Shown: positions 1-7,609, numbered from the stretch's first letter. The stretch: 64,000 bases of DNA from Eubacterium sp. OM08-24 (GCF_003438075.1 NZ_QSTA01000001.1:806001-870000); one strand, 5' to 3'. The notes: generated from the letters alone by a model not told the origin. A program made the numbers and translations.

Positions 1-835
1 CGACCGAGCCGGACTCTGAGTCGCCGAAAACGGTGAGCTCAAGTCCAAATGCCGTTATGCCCAAAACTGCGGCGATGATGATTGAGATTATCTCGTTTTT
101 AATTTCTGTCTTTTTGTCCTTTTTAGCTGAACCTGCATTTTGCTCGGCTGAGTTGCTCTCCCTTACACTGTTGTCTGCAACCTCTACTCCGTCCTCTATG
201 CTGTCGCAAACCGCCTGTATATCCTGTACCGTTACATTCTCGGCACTTTCAAGCACGAGCTTTTTATTGGCAAAGTTAAAGTTTACATTTTCATATCCGT
301 CTGTTTCGGCAAGCTTGGTTTCGATTTTGCCTGCGCAATGCGCACAATTAAGATTATTTAATGTAAACGAATACTGCTTTAAATTCTTCCTTTTTGTGTT
401 GTCAATAACCTCTCCTCCGTCCTCTATGCTGTCGCAAACCGCTTGTAGATCCTGCGCTGTAACATCTTGGGCACTTTCAAGCACGAGCTTTTTATTGGCA
501 AAGTTAAAGTTTACATTTTCGTATCCGTCTGTTTCGGCAAGTTTGGTTTCAATTTTGCCTGCGCAATGCGCACAATTAAGATTATTTAATGTAAAGGAAT
601 ACTGCTTTAAATTCTTCCTTTTTGTGTTGTCAATAACCTCTACTCCGTCCTCTATGCTGTCGCAAACCGCTTGTATATCCTGCGCTGTTACATTCTCGGC
701 ACTTTCAAGCACGAGCTTTTTATTGGCAAAGTTAAAGTTTACATTTTCGTATCCGTCTGTTCCGGCAAGCTTGGTTTCAATTTTGCCTGCGCAATGCGCA
801 CAATTCAGATTGTCAAGTGTAAAACTGTATTTCAT
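1..835 (-). CDS. Heavy-metal P1B-type ATPase, N-terminal part (partial at window edge)
   Basis: Translating the minus strand from an ATG at 835 gives an open frame running off the left edge of the window. It begins with three HMA heavy-metal-binding domains of about 76 residues, each with the motif NCAHCAG (CxxC at about residues 12/15, 88/91 and 164/167). A charged linker and a hydrophobic stretch, probably the first membrane helix, follow near residue 255. HMA repeats before a membrane core are typical of Zn/Cd/Pb or Cu-exporting P-type ATPases. An AAAGGAGG-like site lies just upstream, inside the end of arsR, so the two genes are probably co-transcribed and coupled. The neighbouring ArsR/SmtB regulator favours a ZntA/CadA-like Zn/Cd/Pb exporter. 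The catalytic domains are outside the window, so metal specificity is inferred. Confidence 0.85.
   Translation of the reverse strand, partial: MKYSFTLDNLNCAHCAGKIETKLAGTDGYENVNFNFANKKLVLESAENVTAQDIQAVCDSIEDGVEVIDNTKRKNLKQYSFTLNNLNCAHCAGKIETKLAETDGYENVNFNFANKKLVLESAQDVTAQDLQAVCDSIEDGGEVIDNTKRKNLKQYSFTLNNLNCAHCAGKIETKLAETDGYENVNFNFANKKLVLESAENVTVQDIQAVCDSIEDGVEVADNSVRESNSAEQNAGSAKKDKKTEIKNEIISIIIAAVLGITAFGLELTVFGDSESGSV
181..835 (-). repeat. Three tandem 228-bp repeats encoding HMA domains
   Basis: Copies start at 181, 409 and 637 with an exact period of 228 bp (76 codons). They differ at only a few bases, including silent ones. The third copy (on the plus strand) ends at the gene start. The similarity at DNA level points to recent in-frame duplication within the ATPase gene rather than ancient domain repeats. 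Confidence 0.9.
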
Positions 836-849
836 AAAAAGTGCCTCCT

Positions 850-1167
850 TTACTCAAGAACATGGTCGAGTCCCATCTCAATAATTTTCTTAACATGGTC
901 ATCGTCAAGTGTATAGTAAATCTGCTTGCCCTCTCTCCTGACTTTTACAAGTTTGTTTTGTCTTAAAACCCTCAGCTGATGAGAAATAGTGCTCTGCTCC
1001 ATATTGAGAGCCTCGGCAATGCTGAGTACAGACATTTCGTTGTCAGAAATGGCAAACATTATTCTTATTCGGGTTGAGTCGCCGAAAACCTTAAACAAAT
1101 CTGCAAGATCAAACAAAATCTCAAGGTCGGGTATCTCTTTGTTTTTGTTATCATTATTATCTATCAT
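850..1167 (-). CDS. ArsR/SmtB-family metal-responsive repressor
   Basis: A winged-helix regulator of about 105 residues. The helix-turn-helix region contains SIAEALNMEQSTISHQLRVL, preceded by LADLFKVFGDSTRIRIMFAI, the usual ArsR-family signature. Family members dissociate from DNA on binding Zn, Cd, Pb, Co or As. An ATG at 1197 is also in frame, but the ATG at 1165-1167 has a GGAG site about 10 nt upstream, and the upstream ATG lies inside the likely operator, so 1167 is preferred. It is the first gene of a two-gene unit with the P-type ATPase, and autoregulation is likely. The last residues before the stop carry no cysteine cluster, so the metal-binding site would be of the C-terminal helix (alpha-5) His/Asp type (inference from DDDHVKKIIEMGLDHVLE). 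Confidence 0.9.
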   Translation of the reverse strand: MIDNNDNKNKEIPDLEILFDLADLFKVFGDSTRIRIMFAISDNEMSVLSIAEALNMEQSTISHQLRVLRQNKLVKVRREGKQIYYTLDDDHVKKIIEMGLDHVLE

Positions 1168-1190
1168 AGCAATCGCTCCGTTCAATAACT

Positions 1191-1222
1191 TGTTCATATG
1201 TTTATATGTTCATATGTTAGTT
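1191..1222. promoter_or_regulatory. Candidate ArsR operator
   Basis: An AT-rich run of overlapping ACATATGAAC / ACATATAAAC units on the minus strand, with partial dyad symmetry, sits at the predicted transcription start just downstream of the -10 box. SmtB/CadC-family operators are AT-rich imperfect dyads containing similar ATATGAAC half-sites. Binding is inferred. Confidence 0.55.
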
Positions 1223-1224
1223 TG

Positions 1225-1253
1225 AGTATAGCACACCTATATGGCTGTGTCAA
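1225..1253 (-). promoter_or_regulatory. Sigma-A promoter of arsR-ATPase
   Basis: On the minus strand, TTGACA (1253-1248) and TATACT (1230-1225) are separated by 17 bp. Both boxes are close to consensus, and the candidate operator lies immediately downstream. Confidence 0.75.
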
Positions 1254-1750
1254 TAGATTTTATAAATAATTTTCAGATTTTACCGTAGATTTCGGGATTT
1301 ATAAATTAATAATTTAATTGCAAAGTTTTAATTCTATATTGCAATTATGACAAGTTTATTATTTCTTATAAGAATAATTGCAGCGTTGTAACTACATTTA
1401 GCCATAATAAGAATAAACTCAATTTTATAATTCTAAAATGAGTACATTTTAGCTAAAAATAAGTTACAATTTCAAATATGCGTTGACTTTACTACAATTT
1501 TGTAGTATCATTTTCTATATAAGAATGTTAGTGTTACCTTGTTGTAATGCGGCATAATGTGTGTTTTAAGAAAATGTAATATATTTGTGGATATACTATT
1601 ATCTAAAGAGTAGTTTGGCAGATACTCATTTTTACAGCAATTACAGTTGCTGTCTTTTTGCACGCACTTTATTTTATTTAGTTTTAGATTATGGAAACTC
1701 ACATATTCGTTATTGTGAATGTGCAGTATATGGAATTGGAGTGTAACAGT
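1254..1750. other. Intergenic region between arsR promoter and murA
   Basis: A strongly AT-rich divergent spacer. No credible gene is visible; short frames on both strands lack ribosome-binding sites and family resemblance. It holds the murA promoter at 1483-1511, a GGAG site at 1738-1741 and a predicted 5' leader of about 230 nt in which I recognise no riboswitch. Confidence 0.5.
1483..1511 (+). promoter_or_regulatory. Promoter upstream of murA with a dyad in the spacer
   Basis: TTGACT (1483-1488) and TATCAT (1506-1511) are separated by 17 bp. The spacer contains the inverted repeat ACTACAA-tt-TTGTAGT (1491-1506), which reaches the -10 box. A protein bound there would compete with RNA polymerase. 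The dyad may be an operator for an unidentified regulator. Confidence 0.6.
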
Positions 1751-3043
1751 TTGGAAAAGTTTGTAGTAAACGGCGGTAAGCCGCTTTTTGGCGAAGTAAA
1801 TATAAGCGGTGCTAAAAATGCCGCAGTAGCAATTATACCGGCAGTAATTCTTTGTGACGAACCTTGTCAGATTGAAAATATACCAAATATCAGCGATGTT
1901 GCCCTTATCAGCAAAATTCTTCAGCAGATGGGTGCGCAGGTAAGACGAATTAATAAATCATCACTTTATATAGACCCAACACATATTTCAACACACTCTG
2001 CTACAACAGAGTTAGTAAGAGGTATGAGAGCATCTTACTACCTCCTCGGCGCTCTTCTTGGCAGATGTGGCAAAGCTCAGGTGGCTTTACCGGGCGGCTG
2101 TAACTTTGGCGTTCGCCCTATTGACCAGCATTTAAAGGGCTTTGAGGCTATGGGCGCAGTTACTCAGCTTGTTGACGGCGCTATTATTGAGGCAAATGCA
2201 GATAACCTCCATGGCGAGCACATTTACCTTGATGTAGTTTCAGTCGGCGCAACAATGAACATTATGCTTGCGGCATCTAAAGCCGAGGGTATGACAATCA
2301 TTGAAAATGCCGCAAGAGAGCCGCATATTGTTGACCTTGCAAACTTCCTTAATTCAATGGGAGCAGATGTAAGGGGCGCAGGTACAGATGTAATTAAAAT
2401 TCGTGGTGTAAAGTATCTGCACGGAATCACATATTCAATTATTCCTGACCAGATTGAGGCAGGCACATATATGTGTGCCGCAGCTGCCACAAGAGGCTGC
2501 ATTACAGTAAACAACATTACTCCAAAGCACCTTGAGTCAATTACAGCCAAGCTGCGTGAAATGGGTGTTGTAATTACAGAGTATGACGAGGCTATTAAGG
2601 TTGACGCTACTAAAAACCCTTTAAAGCGCTGCAACATTAAGACTATGCCTCACCCCGGTTTTCCTACCGACTGTCAGCCACAATTTGCGGCGCTTTTAGT
2701 CAGCGTACCGGGTACAAGCATTATTAACGAAAATGTATGGGATAACCGCTATCAGTATGTAAGCGAGCTTATCAGAATGGGCGCACATATCTCTGTTGAG
2801 GGCAGACTTGCAATTATTGAGGGTGGCTCACCGCTTACAGCAGCACCTGTAAAGGCTACCGACCTTAGAGCAGGCGCAGCAATGATTATTGCAGCTCTTG
2901 AGATTAACGGTGTAACTGAGATTTCAAGTATTCAGTACATTGAGCGTGGCTATGAAGATGTTATCGAAAAATTCAGAGCCTTGGGTGCAGACATTAAAAA
3001 GGTTTACTATGCAGGTGAAAACGACGAGGAACTTCGTGCTTAA
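1751..3043 (+). CDS. murA: UDP-N-acetylglucosamine 1-carboxyvinyltransferase
   Basis: Catalyses the first committed step of peptidoglycan synthesis, transferring enolpyruvate from PEP to UDP-GlcNAc in the cytoplasm. The N-terminus KFVVNGGKPLFGEV followed by SGAKNAA is diagnostic of the EPSP synthase-like MurA fold. RGMRASYYLLGALLGRCGKAQVALPGGCNFGVRPID carries the active-site loop, with Cys in the GRCGKA segment as the usual PEP-interacting residue. The full length of about 430 residues is normal. I chose TTG at 1751 because GGAG lies at 1738-1741 and the resulting start matches the family. An upstream in-frame ATG at 1691 would add 20 unrelated residues. The gene appears monocistronic, with a terminator right after it. 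Firmicutes often carry two MurA paralogues, so this may be MurA1 or MurA2. Confidence 0.95.
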   Translation: MEKFVVNGGKPLFGEVNISGAKNAAVAIIPAVILCDEPCQIENIPNISDVALISKILQQMGAQVRRINKSSLYIDPTHISTHSATTELVRGMRASYYLLGALLGRCGKAQVALPGGCNFGVRPIDQHLKGFEAMGAVTQLVDGAIIEANADNLHGEHIYLDVVSVGATMNIMLAASKAEGMTIIENAAREPHIVDLANFLNSMGADVRGAGTDVIKIRGVKYLHGITYSIIPDQIEAGTYMCAAAATRGCITVNNITPKHLESITAKLREMGVVITEYDEAIKVDATKNPLKRCNIKTMPHPGFPTDCQPQFAALLVSVPGTSIINENVWDNRYQYVSELIRMGAHISVEGRLAIIEGGSPLTAAPVKATDLRAGAAMIIAALEINGVTEISSIQYIERGYEDVIEKFRALGADIKKVYYAGENDEELRA

Positions 3044-3072
3044 ACCGAATAAATAATTTGCTAAAATAATTT

Positions 3073-3108
3073 AACCGCTTGAGTGTAAAACTCAGGCGGT
3101 TTTGTTTT
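3073..3108 (+). terminator. Rho-independent terminator of murA
   Basis: A 12-bp stem with one G-T pair (AACCGCTTGAGT / ACTCAGGCGGTT) is followed by a T-rich tract. Confidence 0.8.
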
Positions 3109-3153
3109 GGAAAGTTTATTTTTTTCCGCTCTCCCCCATTACCCCACCAAGCA

Positions 3154-3182
3154 CAAAAAAGCACCGTAATTAAACGGTGCTT
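3154..3182 (-). terminator. Terminator of the rpsF-ssb-rpsR operon
   Basis: A perfect 9-bp stem AAGCACCGT / ACGGTGCTT at 3159-3182, followed on the minus strand by a run of T, lies downstream of rpsR. Confidence 0.8.
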
Positions 3183-3203
3183 AAAATACTGATATTTTAT
3201 TGA

Positions 3204-3443
3204 TTAGTCAGCTGTGTATGGGAGCAAAGCAAGGTGTCTTGCACGCTTAATTGCAACTGTAATTTCACGCTGATGTCTTGCACAAGTGCCTGTTACACGG
3301 CGAGGAAGGATTTTGCCTCTCTCTGACATATAACGGCGAAGACGAGCGATGTCCTTATAATCAATGTGTTCTACCTTATCAACGCAGAAACCGCAAACTT
3401 TCTTGCGAGCTTTTCTACCACGGTTAATTGGTCTGTCAGCCAT
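3204..3443 (-). CDS. rpsR: 30S ribosomal protein bS18
   Basis: A 79-residue basic ribosomal protein that binds bS6 in the platform of the small subunit. Family signatures are [17 protein letters not shown] near the N-terminus, then [21 protein letters not shown] and the conserved [13 protein letters not shown] tail. The CxxC pair suggests a zinc-binding (C+) paralogue. The start at 3443 is chosen because AAAGGAG lies 10 nt upstream; a longer frame to 3461 would add MKGVLT. It is the last gene of the rpsF-ssb-rpsR operon. Confidence 0.95.
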   Translation of the reverse strand: MADRPINRGRKARKKVCGFCVDKVEHIDYKDIARLRRYMSERGKILPRRVTGTCARHQREITVAIKRARHLALLPYTAD

Positions 3444-3487
3444 TGTGAGAACTCCTTTCAATGAATTATATTATAATTCAGTTAAAT

Positions 3488-4000
3488 TTAAAATGGTAAA
3501 TCATCATCAAGTGGCATATCCTGAAAATCTGAATTTGAACCACTCTGATATGACTCAGCAGGAGCTTGTGCCTGCTGATACGGAGCTGAGCCGTAAGACT
3601 GGTTAGAGCCATAAGACTGCGCACCATATGATTGATTGTTGCCGTAAGACTGATTATTGTATCCGTTTGAATTGTTATCTCGGCGTTCGCCTGTGAACTG
3701 AACATTATCTGCAACAACTTCAACAATGTAACGGTTTGTACCGTCTTTTGCCTGATAAGAACGGCTCTGGAGCTGTCCCTCAACGGCAATGAGCGAGCCT
3801 TTGCCGAAATATCTGCAAACGAACTCGGCTGTTTGACGCCAGCAAACAATGTTAATAAAGTCTGCCTTGCGCTCTTCTCCGCTCTTAACATATGAGCGGT
3901 CAACAGCAATGCTGAATGATGTTACGCTGACACCGTTTGGTGTAGTTTTAAGTTCTGGATCGGCAGTTAATCTGCCCATTAAAATCACTCTGTTAAGCAT
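3488..4000 (-). CDS. ssb: Single-stranded DNA-binding protein
   Basis: A 170-residue SSB that coats single-stranded DNA during replication, repair and recombination. The N-terminal OB fold (about 1-110) begins MLNRVILMGRLTADPELK and contains FINIVCWRQTAEFVCRYFGKGSLIAVEG. A Gln/Asn/Ser/Tyr/Gly-rich disordered linker follows at about 112-155. The acidic tail ends DDDLPF, the conserved tip that recruits partner proteins. Its position between rpsF and rpsR is the conserved Firmicute arrangement, which makes this the housekeeping copy. Confidence 0.97.
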   Translation of the reverse strand: MLNRVILMGRLTADPELKTTPNGVSVTSFSIAVDRSYVKSGEERKADFINIVCWRQTAEFVCRYFGKGSLIAVEGQLQSRSYQAKDGTNRYIVEVVADNVQFTGERRDNNSNGYNNQSYGNNQSYGAQSYGSNQSYGSAPYQQAQAPAESYQSGSNSDFQDMPLDDDLPF

Positions 4001-4052
4001 TTTTAATTCCTTTCGTGTTCGGGAATAACCCTACCATAGATTCATTCGTTAA

Positions 4053-4349
4053 TTATTCTTCGTCTTTTTTGATGATGATTGAACGCATTACGCCATCTGT
4101 AATCTTGTAGATACGGTCGAGCTCTGCAGGGAACTCAGCTGTGCTTTCAAAATCAAAGAGAACATAGTAGCCTTCGCTCTCCTTGTTGATGAGGTAAGCG
4201 AGCTTTCTCTTGCCCCATTCGTCAACATTCTTTAAAGTGGCATTGTTTTCGATGAGAGCCTTGAATTTCTCTACGATTTTCTGAACGTTCTCTTCGCCGT
4301 TCTTAAGAGAAATTACCATTACTGTCTCGTAATTAGCTGTTACTGCCAT
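4053..4349 (-). CDS. rpsF: 30S ribosomal protein bS6
   Basis: A 98-residue ribosomal protein that pairs with bS18 in the 30S platform. The ferredoxin-like fold is recognisable from NYETVMVISLKNGEENV, WGKRKLAYLINKESEGYYVLFDF and the terminal DGVMRSIIIKKDEE. The start at 4349 is preceded by AGAAGGAGGTGC, an excellent ribosome-binding site, so the longer frame to 4424 is rejected. First gene of the rpsF-ssb-rpsR operon. Confidence 0.95.
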   Translation of the reverse strand: MAVTANYETVMVISLKNGEENVQKIVEKFKALIENNATLKNVDEWGKRKLAYLINKESEGYYVLFDFESTAEFPAELDRIYKITDGVMRSIIIKKDEE

Positions 4350-4377
4350 TATATTGCACCTCCTTCTGGACATTATG

Positions 4378-4391
4378 GCGGCTTTCGCCGC
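4378..4391 (-). promoter_or_regulatory. Leader hairpin upstream of rpsF
   Basis: On the minus strand GCGGC-GAAA-GCCGC forms a GNRA-capped hairpin in the rpsF 5' leader, between the promoter and the ribosome-binding site. Many bacteria autoregulate this operon through a bS6:bS18-binding leader with a CCG-containing hairpin. The identity of this hairpin with that motif is inferred from location and the adjacent CC/CCG bases only. Confidence 0.45.
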
Positions 4392-4428
4392 AAGGATTGT
4401 TATACTCTTTATGTTGCATAACAAGATA

Positions 4429-4456
4429 ATTATATCATCTTTTCGGGGTTTGTCAA
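4429..4456 (-). promoter_or_regulatory. Sigma-A promoter of rpsF-ssb-rpsR
   Basis: Perfect TTGACA (4456-4451) and TATAAT (4434-4429) on the minus strand with 16-bp spacing, preceded by TGA at the extended -10. Confidence 0.85.
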
Positions 4457-4505
4457 TAATTTTCAGAAATAAATTTGCTGAAATTCCGCAATTCTTCTTT
4501 TAATA

Positions 4506-4533
4506 TTGACATTTTTCTTCCTTATGATAACAT
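4506..4533 (+). promoter_or_regulatory. Probable promoter of trpF
   Basis: TTGACA at 4506-4511 and a weaker TAACAT at 4528-4533, 16 bp apart, about 25 bp before the trpF start codon. Confidence 0.45.
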
Positions 4534-4558
4534 ATTATTAATAGCACAGGAGGAAATT

Positions 4559-5170
4559 ATGGCAAAAGTAAAAATTTGCGGACTTAAAAATCCCGATGAT
4601 ATAAAATGTGTAAACACCCTTTCGCCCGATTTTGCCGGGTTTGTTATGTTTTTTGAGAAAAGCCATAGGAATATCTCGCCCGAAAAGGCGCAAAAGCTGC
4701 TCTCTGCTCTCGACCCAAAAATAAAGAGCGTAGCCGTTACGGTGTCGCCCACGAAAGAACAGCTTGAACAGATACACACCCTCGGCTTTGACTATGTGCA
4801 AATTCATGGCAAAATCAGCGAAAAGCTTTTGAGCGAGTGCAAAACCCCCGTTATTCGGGCAATTAATGTGAGCGGAATTGAAAGCATTGGCGATATTGAA
4901 AATCTTGACAATGTAAAAGGAATTTTATTTGATTCGGCAGTACCCGGCAGTGGCAAGAGTTTTGAATGGTCTATGCTTGAAAAACTCCCGAAAAACCAAA
5001 AAATGCTTTTCCTTGCAGGCGGACTTACTGCCGACAATGTAGCCAAAGCCGTTGCTCAGGTGCGCCCCCTTGCGGTAGATGTCAGCTCAGGCGTTGAGCT
5101 TGCCGACAAATCGGGCAAGGATTTTGAGCTTGTCAGAGCATTTATTGAAAATGCGAGAAATTCTAAATAA
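4559..5170 (+). CDS. trpF: Phosphoribosylanthranilate isomerase
   Basis: Isomerises N-(5'-phosphoribosyl)anthranilate in tryptophan synthesis. A single (beta/alpha)8 barrel of 203 residues. The N-terminus MAKVKICGLKNPDDI holds the catalytic Cys of the KICGL motif. FDYVQIHG, then LFLAGGLTADNV and VDVSSGVE form the phosphate-binding part, and Asp in LFDSAVPGSGKSFEW is the usual general acid. AGGAGG lies 8 nt upstream of the ATG at 4559, so the longer frame from 4475 is rejected. No other trp gene is present, so trpF has separated from any trp operon here. Confidence 0.93.
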   Translation: MAKVKICGLKNPDDIKCVNTLSPDFAGFVMFFEKSHRNISPEKAQKLLSALDPKIKSVAVTVSPTKEQLEQIHTLGFDYVQIHGKISEKLLSECKTPVIRAINVSGIESIGDIENLDNVKGILFDSAVPGSGKSFEWSMLEKLPKNQKMLFLAGGLTADNVAKAVAQVRPLAVDVSSGVELADKSGKDFELVRAFIENARNSK

Positions 5171-5230
5171 TCACAAATAATCAAACATTATTCAAATCCA
5201 CTTAAATATAATTACAAACAGGTGACTGAA

Positions 5231-5725
5231 ATGAAAGAACACAATTATAAAATGAACATATCGCAGGCAGAATTTTTTAATATTCTCGGCAATCACGCCC
5301 TAAAAGATATGCCGCTTTCAAGCCTGAACAGAAACACCGCAAGCGATACAACACTTTACGGCTCTGTAAACGGTAAATCCGCAAAACTCTGTCCTCGCCC
5401 TGCCGACAAATACAAGCCTTTTAATCCGATAAATGAAATTAGAGCCGAAGAGCGTGGAACTCAGCTTGATGTATGCGTTAAATCTTACACAAACAAAAAA
5501 GATATAATATTTTGGATCGGTTTTCTTGTATTGGTTACGGTTTCAACCTGCCTTGTCCTTTTCCTGAGCTATCCCGAAATCTATACAGAACTGCCGTTTA
5601 TATGGTTTTTGCCCGTATTCGATATAATTGCTGTTTCACTGCTATTCGGCTTTATGATAAAAAGCAGCAAAAATGTTTTCTTTAAACGCTTTGAAAAGAT
5701 TTTCAAGGACTACATAGTGCAATAA
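5231..5725 (+). CDS. Small two-helix membrane protein of unknown function
   Basis: I do not recognise this 164-residue protein. A polar N-terminal region of about 90 residues contains LCPRPADKYKPFNPINEIRA. Two hydrophobic helices follow at about 95-115 and 123-145, and then a short basic tail. The pattern suggests a cytoplasmic domain anchored by a hairpin. ATG at 5231 is preferred because AGGTGA lies 6-10 nt upstream; a GTG at 5222 is also in frame. It follows trpF by about 60 nt and could be co-transcribed. Confidence 0.6.
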   Translation: MKEHNYKMNISQAEFFNILGNHALKDMPLSSLNRNTASDTTLYGSVNGKSAKLCPRPADKYKPFNPINEIRAEERGTQLDVCVKSYTNKKDIIFWIGFLVLVTVSTCLVLFLSYPEIYTELPFIWFLPVFDIIAVSLLFGFMIKSSKNVFFKRFEKIFKDYIVQ

Positions 5726-6328
5726 AAAGTAGGTTCTATGGTAAATTTTATAAAATCAAAATTTAGTTCAACCCTTTTTAAAAGGTGCTGTTTTGAGCAG
5801 AGCCAACAAAAGGCAAGTGTAAGTTTAAAAAGGAAATAATTAAATAACTTATTTTGCCAAGTACAAATTTTATCAGAAAAATATAAGTCAGAGGTTTCAA
5901 GGTCACTGACCTTGGTCGTCTGAGGAAAAGGAATACTTAAGGGGAAAGGGACTCGAAATCTCTTTCCCCTTAAGCGTGCTTTCTTTTGGAGCTTTTCTTT
6001 TAACGCAAAAGAAAAGCGGAATGGCAGGCATTTTATTATAATGTATAAGTAGTTTACAGGAAACAAACTTATAAAATAATCTTTCTGACTTATTCCTACT
6101 TACGCAATTAAAAGGCTCTCGCCATTGTATTCAAGCCGCAAACGGCAAGCCATTTGGCTGTCAGACATTGTATAAAAGAAAACTATTTGCGGGCGTCACC
6201 CACAACCTTTGAAAAGGTTGACCAGACTTTTAACCTCGGGCAGAAAATTTTTCTTTCTCTTAACTTTGTTGTCCGACCGAAAGTCGGCTAAACCATATTC
6301 ACCCCAACTTTTGAAAAAGCATCTTATT
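5726..6328. other. Hairpin-rich intergenic region without a gene
   Basis: No coding frame stands out on either strand. Several inverted repeats are visible: CAAGGTCA-c-TGACCTTG at 5898-5914; CTTAAGGGGAAAG / CTTTCCCCTTAAG at 5936-5948 and 5962-5974; GCTTTTCTTTT / AAAAGAAAAGC at 5991-6001 and 6007-6017; CAACCTT-tgaa-AAGGTTG near 6203-6220; and CCGAC/GTCGG near 6273-6287. Such clustered hairpins resemble dispersed intergenic repeats and may include terminators for the flanking convergent genes. Confidence 0.55.
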
Positions 6329-7021
6329 TTAATCAAAATAAAATCTGATAAATTTTATATTATAGAAATCGCAGGTTGTGAGGTCGTTGGTATCAAGCTC
6401 GTTTATGAGGATATAGTTGGCGGCAACTCCGAGCAAATATCCCGACTTGGTAACGATTGTGTTTGAGCCGACAAGAAAATCAATGGATACTCTCCTGCCG
6501 ATTTGGGTGCGAATAAAGCCGTTGAGATACTGCACGCTTTCGGCTGTGACCTCGTACGGATTTTTAATATCGGTAAGCAGGCTCGCCGATGACATTGCAG
6601 TCTGATTGTTTTGCATATTTTGCATATTCTGTTCGTTTATCATTGCGGGGGTCGGCAATGTTTCGGGATTGTACGGCTGGGTTGCGTCTATGTTCTGAAC
6701 TTCACGAACAGCCAAATCCTGTGCCGCCTCGTTGTACTGACTTTGTGCGGGACCGGTTTGTGTCGGCTGATTTTGAGCGGAATTTCTCATATTCTGCGCC
6801 TGCTGAGTAGGACTGAAACTATAATAATTCGGGCTTGTGGGGCTTACCAAGGTTGCAAGGTCGAGAACCGACGGAATTTCGTATCCGTATTGCTGTATGG
6901 TATTTGGAATCTGGTTGTTTATACAATTATAATTATTGCAGGCTGAGGGATTGGTGTCGAGATTATACAGAGTATTTGGGTTGAGCTGCAGCGCCTTTTT
7001 ATTGTTGATGTAATTTACCAA
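6329..7021 (-). CDS. gerQ: GerQ-like spore coat protein
   Basis: A 230-residue protein with a Gln/Asn/Pro-rich N-terminal half. The C-terminal segment SVQYLNGFIRTQIGRRVSID, then LLGVAANYILINE and the tail FYNIKFIRFYFD, resembles the GerQ coat domain of Bacillus. GerQ is crosslinked into the inner spore coat and is needed for function of the cortex-lytic enzyme CwlJ. The start is TTG at 7019-7021, supported by AGGAG nine nt upstream. That AGGAG overlaps the TAG stop of the upstream cwlJ, so translation is coupled. The N-terminal half is low-complexity and unlike Bacillus GerQ, so the assignment rests on the C-terminal domain plus the cwlJ neighbour. Confidence 0.75.
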   Translation of the reverse strand: MVNYINNKKALQLNPNTLYNLDTNPSACNNYNCINNQIPNTIQQYGYEIPSVLDLATLVSPTSPNYYSFSPTQQAQNMRNSAQNQPTQTGPAQSQYNEAAQDLAVREVQNIDATQPYNPETLPTPAMINEQNMQNMQNNQTAMSSASLLTDIKNPYEVTAESVQYLNGFIRTQIGRRVSIDFLVGSNTIVTKSGYLLGVAANYILINELDTNDLTTCDFYNIKFIRFYFD

Positions 7022-7033
7022 AACGAACCACTC

Positions 7034-7477
7034 CTATGTGTTGTTGTAAGCCTGAGTCGGAGAGTAAAAGCAATGATTTCCGACACGATTGTAAATCACG
7101 CCGATATTTGTCGGAAAAAAGTTTGGGCAGGTTGAGGAATAGGGATTGAAAAAGAATAACGAATTGCCGACCGAGCTGTCGGTGTTGCCGGCAAGCGCCC
7201 AATCTGCAATTTCGTAGTGTATATCTTCGGGGACAATGTTATACACATTTTGCGGATTGTATTGTCCGCCGACAGTTGTTTTTAAGCAGGTAAACTGATT
7301 TGGCTGTTCAATAATTGCCCGCACATTTCCGCCGTTGCTTATTCGGGCAAACTCACCGTTAGGCACTGTTGACCTGTTGATGATAACGGACGCAACCGCC
7401 CTCATTCCCTCTACTCCCTCGCCGCCGCTCTCGCATTTTAACAACCGAGCAAACAATTCTCTTGTGTCAAAAGCCAT
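7034..7477 (-). CDS. cwlJ: Spore cortex-lytic cell wall hydrolase, CwlJ/SleB family
   Basis: A 147-residue Hydrolase_2 (SleB-like) domain protein that degrades muramic-lactam cortex peptidoglycan during germination. DTRELFARLLKCESGGEG holds the catalytic Glu, and GMRAVASVIINRS, QPNQFTC and ALAGNTDSSVGNSLFFFNP are family segments. There is no signal peptide or peptidoglycan-binding domain, as in CwlJ and unlike SleB. The ATG at 7477 follows GGGTGA. It heads a two-gene unit with gerQ, matching the cwlJ-gerQ operon of Bacillus. This implies the organism sporulates. Confidence 0.88.
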   Translation of the reverse strand: MAFDTRELFARLLKCESGGEGVEGMRAVASVIINRSTVPNGEFARISNGGNVRAIIEQPNQFTCLKTTVGGQYNPQNVYNIVPEDIHYEIADWALAGNTDSSVGNSLFFFNPYSSTCPNFFPTNIGVIYNRVGNHCFYSPTQAYNNT

Positions 7478-7559
7478 AAAATCACCCGCCTTGCATATAT
7501 TAACTCAGTATTGCTTATTCATTTCATTTTATGACAGCGTAATAATTTAGTTACAGCTC

Positions 7560-7588
7560 TTGACAATTTTCAGTTAAGCCGTTATAAT
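7560..7588 (+). promoter_or_regulatory. Consensus promoter of tRNA-Ser
   Basis: Perfect TTGACA (7560-7565) and TATAAT (7583-7588) with 17-bp spacing, ending 21 bp before the mature tRNA. Confidence 0.9.
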
Positions 7589-7609
7589 AATTAAATGTAA
7601 TATTTATTT

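Noticed and set aside
33..884. Long plus-strand open frame of 283 codons with internal repeats
   Set aside because: It is the antisense of the three HMA repeats; the minus strand encodes clear HMA domains with CxxC motifs.
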